From positions 4,464,001-4,528,000 of the forward strand of contig OY744473.1 in the NCBI GenBank assembly GCA_963556145.1: DNA of 64,000 nucleotides. Reading direction: 5' to 3'. Position numbers and translations under genes: made by a program. Positions 45,618 to 56,100 of the stretch are shown piece after piece. Within the stretch, counting starts at the first letter, position 1; each line of letters starts with the position of its first letter. The notes beneath the pieces were generated by a model. It searched no databases and was not told the DNA's origin. It saw nothing but the letters and a program-made list of their open reading frames with translations. This DNA comes from Hygrocybe punicea (Eukaryota; Basidiomycota; Agaricomycetes; Agaricales; Hygrophoraceae).

Positions 45618-48600
45618 TTGTTTTCTCTGTCCAGAAAATGAAACAAGTAGCATTGATGATAGAAGTAGAGATGAACTGGATCATTGACAGGTCTCTGGTC
45701 AATGCGAAACTTCCAAGCTTGAGTAGCAAGTCTTGCTCCAATACGATGAATTCCTTCTACAATGGCATAATGAATTGTACTAAGAATGCCAAAATGAACA
45801 TCCTGAGTAGTATAGAAGTCTGGCTCAGCTGCAAGGATCTGTGCTGCAGCTAAGTTGCAAGGTTGTGGATGATCATGAGGTTGTGAGTAGCCTTGATCTG
45901 AAGTGGTAATAGTGAATACTTGAATAGGGGTAGATGAAGATTGAAGGGGTACTTCAGCTTCCAATTGACAGAGAAGATTGGTCTCTGGGAAATTAGACCT
46001 AAGAGTAGGAATGGTTTCCAGAGAGATAGGGGATAACAATCTGGAATTATTCTCTTGAGGAATATTGGTCTCCAAGGCATGTAAAGACTTTGCCTTGTTA
46101 AAAGAAATCTGTGTATCTTCAACAGACAATGAGGTGATCTCTGCTCCTTCTGGAGGGGGCCAGGGATCATCTGAAATGTGAATGGATGATGATGGAATGA
46201 ATGGCTTGGCCATTGGATTTAATGAGCTAGCTTTGAGGATGTCCGGATCAGTTGTGGATACAACTGGAGGTGGGTCACAATGAGAACTTGATCCTGAATT
46301 AGGGCTGATTGTTGGATGGTCCTTCACTTCATCCTCCCATCCAAACATATCCAATTCATCATCTGAGTCTGTCTCCAGCTCCATTGAACAATCTGAAGAG
46401 TCTGAAGAATCTGAATATTTTTCATCTGAAGATCCAAAAATAGATTCAGGACTGATTCAGGTCTTGCTGGGTGGGTTTTCTTGAATTTTATTGTAATTGT
46501 TTTTAGTTTTCTTCAAATTTTGACAAGGAATGGGTGGCCTAAGAGTTTGAATATTGGGAATGAGTGTCTGAGGAGACACTGTCTTCTTCAGCTGAGTCCT
46601 CCTGATCCATATACAAGGAAGAACTGTCATCATTGATAGAAGAAGATGGTTGTACAAGGTATTCCAGATAATTTACATTAGCTGGGTCACTGGGATCAGC
46701 ATGGGGGTGGACTTCATACACAATAGAAGGGGATTCTTCAAAGGGGTCACAATCTGGACTAAAAGGATTTAAAACTGGAAAATACATGGGTAACACTATG
46801 GGTAAAGGGGTGGCATAGGAATTTCAAAAGAAAGATGGGGAAGGGGAAGGAGGGGGTGACTGAAATAGGGAGCAGAGGTCTTGAGGGAACCAGGGTCCAT
46901 TGAGGAGGGGTTTCAGGGGCAGTTCCTGTTCAGGATAGAGTAGGCTAGGTGGTGTGGGTGGATTATCATGTGCTGCTGAAATGGGGTGGCAAGTGATGCG
47001 GATATTTGATGTCGCAAGGAAGCATGAGGGGGCGGGTAGCTCCTGTGCCTCCATAGCGAGAGGTGTAGACAGGTCACAATCATTATGTACTGCAATTGCA
47101 ATTCGGCTGTGGTATATTCATGAAGGTCATTGTTGAAGTCAGGGAGGTCCATATTGATGGATGGCACTATTTGTGCAGTGAAGTTATGCATGAGGAAAGC
47201 TTCAGGGGGTTGCTCAAAGTGGGTACTGGCATATGATGTCGGTCGTTCGCAGCTGGGGGTATGATTCGAGGGAGGCTTAAAAATGGTCCTATAGCTGATT
47301 GAATAATAAATAAAGCAGCCAACAGGGCTTCGGTGATGGCAATGTTTGCTGCCAGGATGAATCGTTCATCATCCAAGTCCAATTGAGGCATCTTGTGAGG
47401 GGGTAATGACAATCTCTAAGAGTGTGAGTATAACAACTCATGGCATCTCCATCCCACTCCCATCCTTCAATGGAATCATCAGTTCCATTCATCATCTGTG
47501 TACTCACTCTGATTTTCACCATCGATACAGTTATTGATGGCCAGTGTTGATGTGCAAGGGGATAAGGTATGCTGTAGAGACTCAACATCCCCCTGAGTCC
47601 ATATTGTCAATATCTCATGAATCTGGATGAACCTGATGCCTCCAAACAACTCACATTCCAACCCAATGTAACCCAACGTGATGTGACCCAATGTGACCCG
47701 ACATATACCGCTTTGTCACGGCTGCTTTCGGACCAAATCCGGTAGCCTCATAAGCCCCAGAGTTCCAATTCTAGGGGACGGATCTCTTTGGACTTGATTC
47801 CCAACTTTGGACTTGCCTTATTTATGCATCGCCTTGTCCTTTTAGAGATATATGTGACATTTTAGATCTTTTTCATAGATATTTGCTTTCCCCTCCATTT
47901 TCCTGTCTCTGTCACATTGCAGCCTCCCTCTTCTCATCCCCATTCCAACTTTGCTTTGTATTTTACCATCGGCTGAAATAGACATGACTGAAAGTAGACT
48001 ACCTATACATGTACCATAAAAATGGTCCCCGACGACTGTACAAAGAAGAGATACCCTTAGTCTCCATTTCCTTACAGTCAGAATCATATTTTAATCCCTT
48101 CACATGCTCATCCTCCTAGACCCTTAGATTTTCATAGTTGACCTCGTTGACCTTATTGTTGTTCCATTATTCATTCATCATTCCCAATGCAACCCAACCC
48201 AACCCTCTGTACCTGACATCATTGGCATCGTCGGGTTCATTATTCTTTATCCGTTTTCAGTCCATTCATGGCTGGGTTCATCATTATTTGTCCAGTTTTA
48301 CATGGCAGCTTTACACTTTACTTCCATTTCCTATTCTGATTATCCAGCGTTACTTCTATGCTGACACCCTAGGTTAGGATTTATGTTCTGAAGCCACCCT
48401 GAACCTGCATCTACAATGTGATGAGGGACAAGAGGGTGGTAATGATGGTGACATGGCAGATGTGTGGACTGGGAAGAGCAGTGGAAGCAATGGATGTGGA
48501 TCAAACATAGACAAAAGAGGTGAGAGATGAACCATAGAATCCAAAGTAGAGTTATCCAAAGTGGAATACGAAGGGGGTGATGATACAGGGTAAAACTGAA

Positions 48601-49364
48601 AGATGAGCTGCCCCATCCTCAATGAAGAAGGGGCACCAGACAAATCTATGGCGGCCAGTGTTGTACTTAAGAGAACCCCATGTTCAAATGGAGTCCCATA
48701 ATGATTCTGCTTGGGGGGGAGTTGATATCTGAGAGGTGATGCAAAAATGAAATGGGATGATTGAGGTCAGTCTTCTATGTGATCACCGAGCGCAGCAATG
48801 ATCATCTGAGCTGAATTTTGGTCCACTCAGTGTGGAGCCAATCTACAGCACGGGGAAGTGGAATTTCATTGATTAAAAATTGGGGGGGGTTTCTCTGCAT
48901 GCCAAAGGGTTCTGTGGTAGTCTCCTCTGAACATGTACTTTTATCTGCTTGTTGTCCATTGTTCTCCAAAACTAATTCCACTATAACCTTATATAAATAA
49001 TTTCTTTTGGAATTTGATTCTGGTTCTGAGGACAATGGTGCTTCTTCATGAGCCTGTCCATCAGATATCCTAGGGGGTTTATCAATTTCTGGGTCACTTC
49101 TGCAGCGTATGTCCAAATCTAGGATATCTCCATGAGGGTTAATTAAATCTGGATTGTCTTCCAAGGACATATTAAATTCCAGGTTAACCTCCTCTGGGTT
49201 TTGACAATTTCTTTCTTCACTGGAAAATAATTCTGCTGAATCCTGGGGTTCAGGAAGGGGATACCTCCTAAATCTGGGTGATATACAATCTGAACTGGTG
49301 CTAGGAGTAGCACTATTGCATGAAGAATTATTTTCAGATGCAGTAATTGTGAAAATCTGGTCAT
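45618..49364 (-). pseudogene. Retroelement region downstream of protease, decayed
   Basis: Minus-strand frames after the protease have Pro/Ser/Glu-rich, low-conservation content (49364-48802, 48643-48374, 47691-46457). They end in a better-kept block at 46384-45618 with acidic MELETDSDDELDMFGWEDEV, then DVHFGILSTIHYAIVEGIHR, IGARLATQAWKFRIDQRPV and LYFYHQCYLFHFLDREN. I recall this block from mushroom gag-protease elements. I find no reverse transcriptase, RNase H or integrase motifs, so the element is non-autonomous or has lost them. Stops are frequent. Confidence 0.5.
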
Positions 49365-49368
49365 GTCT

Positions 49369-49946
49369 CTAAGGAGCAGGATAATGGTCAGCTGTAACCA
49401 TTATTTCAAACTTGGCTCCAGAGTCTGAGGCATCTTTAAAAACTAGATATGTTCCTTCAATCTGTTCATCAATAGTGACAAAATTTCCCCTTTGCCAGGG
49501 TCTTCCAAGAAGTAAATTGAATGGTACAGACTCACCAATGAATAGATCTGCATAAGTAAGAACACCTCCACATATCAATGGGACATTTGGTACCAGACCA
49601 TTAAGGGTTCCTACTCCTCCATTAGCATCATTCATGGTAAGACTTTTTCCTAAATCAACTGGTCTGCCTATTCTTGCTTTCCAAATTTCTTTGTTGACAA
49701 CATTGAGCTGGGATCCTGTGTCAATAATGGCAGTGATAGGATAATTATCACATTCCATTCTGAGCTTAATTAATATTCCATGTTGTCTTGGGCCATATGT
49801 GCTTGCAACTACAGAGACCTTAGGATTCTTTCTCTTCAGCATCTCTGTAAGCTGATCTGATAAATCTCTGGATGAGGCTAGAACTTCCCTAACTTGAAGA
49901 GTAACTGGAGTATCAAGGATTGGGTTGATAACCTGGGTATCTCCTA
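49369..49946 (-). pseudogene. Retroelement aspartic protease region
   Basis: Begins on the minus strand with INPILDTPVTLQVREVLASS and DLSDQLTEMLKRKNPKV. The retropepsin core follows: the catalytic triad DTG in TAIIDTGSQLNVV, then MNDANGGVGTLNGLVPNVPL, and FNLLLGRPWQRGNFVTIDEQ with the GRPW loop. The frame 49842-49369 is intact as a domain, but it is cut off from its gag (59221-60621) by the two Helitrons, which start directly at 49947. Confidence 0.75.
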
Positions 49947-50714
49947 TCTAAAAGGAAGGGGAGGAAGGGGGGTCAGTGGCGTGGGTACTCGGTTATGCTC
50001 GCGTTTTGCTCGCGTTTGCTCACGTTTTGTCGGCTGTCGCTTATTTTGCACCTCGCGTGCGTAAGCCACGTTTTGCCACGCGAGGCGCAGCCGAGCCACC
50101 GTTGTCCCCTTCTATAACCGCGAGGCGCAGCCAAGCCCGGATAAGTACAAAATGTGCAAATAAATTCAAAATAATCTAAACAAGTGTGTTAAAATTCAAA
50201 TAAAATTCAAGACAGCAGCCTGGAGCAACATGCGAGGCGAAGCCGAGCCCGGATAAGTACAAAATGTGCAAATAAATTCAAAACAATGTAAACAAGTGTG
50301 TTAAAATTCAAATAAAATTCAAGACAGCAGCCACTGGAGAACGGGGTGCTACAGGTGTTTGTGAGCGAAGCGAACAAACATCAGTGGCACAAAAGCATGT
50401 AACACTGCAGGACGGGTGCTACGGGTGTTTGTGAGCGAAGCGAACAAACATCAGTGGTACAAAAAGCATGTAACACTGTTATTAATAGCCGCCATGGGTG
50501 TTTCTTCACTTTGAACACAAAAATCGATGGAAAACAGAACATAAATTGAAAATGAATAAAATAAAATAAAATAAAATAAATTCACCCTGTGGGAAATAAA
50601 TTTACAATAAAATAAGATACAATAAAATAAAAACCACAAACACGAAATAAATTGACAATAAAATAAGATAAAATAAAATAACTAATACCGCAGCAACGCT
50701 CGGGTACCATCTAG
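49947..50714 (+). mobile_element. Helitron 1, non-autonomous
   Basis: 768 bp starting TC after a host A, and ending CTAG. The first 28 bases equal those of Helitron 2. The 3' hairpin at 50688-50703 pairs CCG-(c)-AGC with GCT-CGG around loop AAC, followed by GTACCATCTAG. It has no protein. Inside are a 112-bp tandem duplication (from 50120 and 50232) and a 71-bp one (from 50341 and 50412), plus an AAAAT-type run near 50555-50680. It is probably mobilised by the protein of Helitron 2. Confidence 0.85.
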
Positions 50715-50927
50715 TCTAAAAGGAAGGGGAGGAAGGGGGGTCTGTGGCGTGGGTATTCGGCTATCTCACGTTTTTTCGCGTGTGCTCGCGTTGTGCCACG
50801 TTTCTTCGCTTATGCTCGCGTGCGCAGCCACGCGCGAGGCCTCTGTCCCCTAGCGAGACGAAGCCGAGCCGTTTTGGGTGCAAGCCATTTTGGCTGCGAC
50901 GCGAAGCGGAGCCCAACATCCCCCATA

Positions 50928-52440
50928 CCAGAGGTTCATCCCTGCACCCCGGACTGCCAATCCCCACCACAGACGACGAGAGGGGACCCATTGGGGTCAG
51001 TTGGGCCCAACATGGTGAGTTCCCGCGGCCCCGTTTGCCCACGCTGACTTAACCTTTCCTCATGCCCCCAACCCAGAACTCTACCCCGGGACCTCGGATC
51101 GCCATTCCCCGCCGTACAGACACAGGAGGGACCCATTGGGGTCTGTGGAGTGCAAAATGGCGAGTTCCCGCGGCCCCGTTTGCCCGCAATGACCCCACCT
51201 GTCCCCATACCCCCCATCCCAGATCTCTACCCCGGGAGCTCGGATCACCAAACCCCGCCACACACGGCTGGACAGGACCCAATGGGGTCGACTGAGTGCA
51301 AAATGGTGAGCTCGCGCGGCCCCGTTTGCCCACACTGACCCCACCTTTCCCCATACCCCCCACACCAAATCTCTACCCCCGGACATCAGACGGCCAAACC
51401 CCGCCCCACACATGCAGAAGGCACCCATTTGGGTCGATTGAGAACAAAACCGTGCGTTTCCGCAGCCCCGTTGGCCCGCACTGACCCCCTCTTGCCCCAT
51501 ACCCCCCATACCAGATCTCTACCCCCTGACTTCGGACGGCCAATCCCCGCCCCACACATTTAGGAAGGACCAATTGGGGTCGATTGAGCGCAAAATGGTG
51601 CGTTCGTTCGTCCCCGTTGACCCGCGCTGACCCCCTCTTTCCCCATACCCCCCCTACCAGATCTCTATCCCCGGACCTCGGACGACCAAACCCCGCCGTA
51701 CACAGACGGATAGGACCCAATGGGGTCGGACGAGCACGAAATCGAGGGTATGTTCGACCCCGTTGCCTCGCGCTGACCCCCTCTTTCCCCATCCCCCCCC
51801 CCTACCAGATCTCTACCCCGGGACCTCGGACGGCCAATCCCCGCCACACACAGTTGGATGGGACCCAATGGGGTCGGACGAGCGCGACACCGCGCATTCG
51901 TTCGACCCCGTTGACCCACGCTGGCCCCACCTCCCCTCATACCCCCCCCCCTTACCAGATCTCTACCCCCGGACATCGGATGGCCAAATCCCCCCGCACG
52001 CGGACGGTTATGACCCTCTGGGGTCGTTTGAACATGCCATTGTGAGTGAGTTCCATCCCGTTGGCCCACGCTGGCCCCACCTCTCCTCATACCCCCCCCC
52101 CCTCCCAGATCTCTACCCCCGGACCTCGGATCCCCAAACCCCGCCACATACACAGGGTTGGGACCAACTGGGGTCGTTTGAGCACGAGATCGCGCCTCCG
52201 TTCGGTCCAATTCCCTCGCGCTGCCCCCACCTCTCCTCATACCCCCCCCCCTCCCAGATCTCTACCCCCGGACCTCGGATCCAAAAACCCCGCCACATAC
52301 ACAGGGATGGGACCCACTGGGGTCGTTTGAGCACGAGATCGCGCCTCCGTTCGGTCCCATTGCCTCGCGCTGCCCCCACCTCTCCTAATACCCCCCCCCC
52401 TCCAGATCTCTACCCCCAGCTTTCAGATTGCCATCCCCCC
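50928..52440 (+). repeat. 146-150-bp tandem array in Helitron 2
   Basis: The marker CTCTACCCC (or a variant) occurs at about 51081, 51227, 51373, 51519, 51665, 51813, 51963, 52113, 52262 and 52410, with a decayed first copy near 50942. That is eleven units. Spacing is exactly 146 for the first four intervals and then 148-150, the growth being in C-runs. Each unit also has CCCCGCC, GGACCCAATGGGGTCG and CCCGTTGNCC. Long frames run open on both strands because of the repeat structure. Confidence 0.9.
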
Positions 52441-53158
52441 CTCCATTTAGTTATTATTTTGATTATTCTGGATGCTCTGCGTCCACTGGCTGACCCACCT
52501 CCACCTCCTACCACAATGTACAATAGATTTCAATTATTAATAAAGTTGTTATAATAATAATAATTAGGGTTCTAACAGCGCTTATCCTTGCGCGTGCAGC
52601 CCCGCGAGACGCTAGCTGGGCCCGGATATGCCACAATTAAATAATAATTAGTTTCCAATTCACTTAGGTGCATGATTGATGTGGTAAATTTCGTACGCGA
52701 AATAGTGGACATGGTTCCGCACGCCTCGCGCAGGTTTGGTCACACAACAACCAAACATGACCAAATTCCTTACATGTGGGGGAGAAAGAAAGCAATAATT
52801 GGCATTCAGCTGGCACATTTGCTTTGAAACATATATTGGAAACTGTAAACAAATTCTCCCCCACAATTTGAGCTATTGGTTGGAATTAAAAAATGTGGGC
52901 ATTGCAATTAAATGGTGCATCTATGAATTTGGCTTGCTCACAAATTGGGCCATTCAGGAATCCTAGCAATCACCCCCTTTATGAAGAAGTGGATGGGATT
53001 GAATATATAAATGTTATGTGGGTGTTGGGTTCACCTAGATGCAAAACTGGAATGCTGATATTTAAGCCAGTTTATCACAGCATCATGCTGATCCTCAGCA
53101 AACTCCTGAAAGGGACCGTCAGGGTGAAAGAGAGCGTGAAAGGCTGCAAAGACTGCAG
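52441..53158. other. Helitron 2 leader, no supported gene
   Basis: AT-rich, with short frames only. Presumably 5' UTR or promoter of the helicase gene. Confidence 0.5.
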
Positions 53159-56100
53159 ATGACATCTCCTTCCATTCGTCGACAAAGAACATATGACCGT
53201 CAGCCTCCGATCGTTCAGCCAAACTTTGGCATGCCGTCCTCAGTCCCTGTTGATCCACAACAACCGACTTCATCGAGTCGTCATTGGCCAGTTCCAGTGG
53301 ACATTTATCCTGGCTTGCCAAGACATCAGATTGCACATCATGATAGACGAGTGGCCTATTATCAGCAGCAGGCTTCAGGAAGAGATGTTCCACCGGTGTC
53401 GTCTAACGTTCCACCTCCAAGAAACTGGGAGGAGGATTTGCAACAGGGATTTGAGCGGACGCATGCTGAACGGGTCAGACAACGTGGACAATCAAATCAG
53501 CAGCGACCTGTGAGGCCTGCAGATTTTAATGCTGCACCTCAGCCACCTAGGACCAGTCGCTACGAGGAACTGAAGGCCAGACGTGCAAGAAAAAAGTCTG
53601 GGCATCAGGACCAATTTGTTGTTGACGACCAATGGCAACACCAATTCAATGCGGAGTACCAATGGTTGGCAGAACAGGATCTTCTTGCCAACCAGGCTGA
53701 AGAACAACGATTGCACCAACTGCGTCAGCAGGAGGAGCAAAGTCTTCGGGAACGCCAACGTCAGGCTATTCTTCGAGAAGAAGAACGTTGGCGGCAGAAG
53801 AACCTGGATGATGCCAAACAAATACATCTTGCACAACAGTTGGAAGCGGAACGACTGGCCCAACTGCGTGAAGAGCTGCAGAGGTCACATCTTGCCAGAG
53901 AGACACATTTGGCAAGACAATTGGATGAAGAGCATTCATTCCAACAATATCGAGAGCAGCAGCACAGGCCAAGACTGCTTGAAGTGCGTTCACATCTGCA
54001 ACATCGAGATGAGCAGCAAGAGCTGAGACAGCTTGAAGAGCAGTCACATCAGCAGCACCAAGAACTGCAGCAAGGGCTAAGATTGCTGGAAGAGCAATCA
54101 TACCAGCAGCATCAAGATGACCTGCAAAGGTTGAGACAGCTTGAAGAGCACTCACACCAGCAGCATCGAGAGGACCTGGGGAGGGCATCACAGGAGGTTG
54201 TGCTGGAGGATATAAATAATCAAGACATCAGGGCAGAGGCTGAAGAACAGGAAAATGTTATTCATGATGAAGAGGTGGCACTGGCTCAGCCAGATGCACT
54301 GGCATTGCAGGCACAACAACAAGTGCCTTTGGGTCGACGACTGAATGTTGTGCTACCTGTTCGCCTCAGCATTAAGAGGATGGATGTGGTGTGCTCTCAC
54401 TGTGGTGCTCTTCACTTCATCACAGAACGCCTCTCAGGGTCTTCTCAAGTCCATCCAAGGTTTGGCATGTGCTGTCTTCAGGGACAGATTCACTTGGAGC
54501 CTTTGCCATATCCTCCTCTCACCTTGAGACGTCTTCTCATGGAAAGCAACCCTCGCGCACGTTCTTTCAGGGAACACATACGTCAGTACAATGCCGCATT
54601 TGCATTCACCTCCATTGCTGTTCAGCTTGACATGACTGTCCTCCAAGGTGCCGGTCCTTACTGCTTCCGCATGCACGGCGACATGCATCACAATATGGGC
54701 GCTCTCATTCCACGAAATAGTGTACAGCCTGCCTATGCCCAGCTCTACATTCATGACCCGCAAGCTGCTCTTGCCACACGTAATGCTCGCAATCCAAACC
54801 TGGATCCAACCATCATGTCTGATCTCCAGATGATGCTTAATGCTGCAAACCCATTTGTGCCTCTCTATCAGCATGCATTTCGGATCATGATGGACAAGCC
54901 TCCAGAGGAACATGGAAATGTTCAGGCTCACTTGGTCCTGCAGCCAAATGCAGATCGCCGTCGCTACAACTTGCCCACAGTGGAGGAGGTCGCTGCCATC
55001 ATACCAGGAAGTGGAGAAGAGGAGGTCAACCTTCACAGGGAGATCATTCTGCGTCTCAAGACTCCGGATCAAGGTGGTGTCCTCAAAAGGATCAGTCATC
55101 TCAATCCTGTCTACTGGCCACTCCACTATGTTCTTCTCTTTCCAAATGGAGAGCAAGGTTGGCATGATAGCATTCCTTCACTTCCTGGACCCAGAGGGCA
55201 ATTCCGCACCGAGAATGTCACTCAACGGCGCTACCATGCTTACAGGCTCCACCCAAGGCTTCTACTCCACACCCCTCTTCGTGATCCAGAACCCGATACA
55301 CTATTTCGTGGTGGTCGGCTGTTGCAGCAGTATGTTGTCGATGCTTGGTCTTCGGTAGAAGGCTCAGAGCTCTTTTGGCTGAAGACCCATCAGAAGGATA
55401 TCAGAGCTGATTTGTACCAGGGGGTTGCCAATGCTGTCCACAATGCAGATGATGGTCCTGTCGATCTTGGACAAGTCGGAACCCGCATCGTTCTTCCCTC
55501 TACACATGCTGGCAGCGCTCGCCACATGTTCCAGCTGTTTCAAGATTCAATGGCCATCAGCAGATACTGTCAGAAGCCAGATCTCTTTCTGACAATGACC
55601 TGCAATCCAAATTGGCCAGAGATTCAAGAAGAGCTGTTGAAATATGGCAGAGAGGTCAACGATGGTCCTGGCACACCTTTAAGACATCAAACAGCTCATG
55701 ATCGCCCAGACATCGTCGCACGAGTCTTCTACCAGAAGATGAAGGCACTGTTGAAGGAGGTCAGAGGGGGTCTCTTTGGAGAGGTCGCAGGATTGGTCTA
55801 CACCGTTGAATTCCAAAAGCGAGGTTTGCCTCACATGCATCTCCTCATATTTCTTCGAGGTCCTTTCAAGATTCGCACTGTTCCAGACGTTGACGGTATA
55901 GTCTCCGCTCAGATCCCTGACCCCATTGCAACACCCCAGTTGTACGACACTGTCACCAAGTGCATGATGCATGGTCCTTGCGGTGCAGAGTTTCCTAATG
56001 CTCCTTGCATGGTCAATGGGAAGTGCAGCAAGCATTACCCAAAGACCTTTTCTGCAGAGACCCGCTTTGGAGATGATGGTTACCCAGAGTATGCCAGACC

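Noticed and set aside
45618..49946. Complete Ty3-type pol gene
   Set aside because: Only the protease was recognised. No YxDD reverse transcriptase, RNase H or integrase motif was found in any minus-strand frame.
51665..52554. Frames of 191 (-) and 263 (+) codons with repetitive Pro/Arg/Gly content
   Set aside because: Produced by the 146-150-bp tandem array, which lacks stops on both strands.
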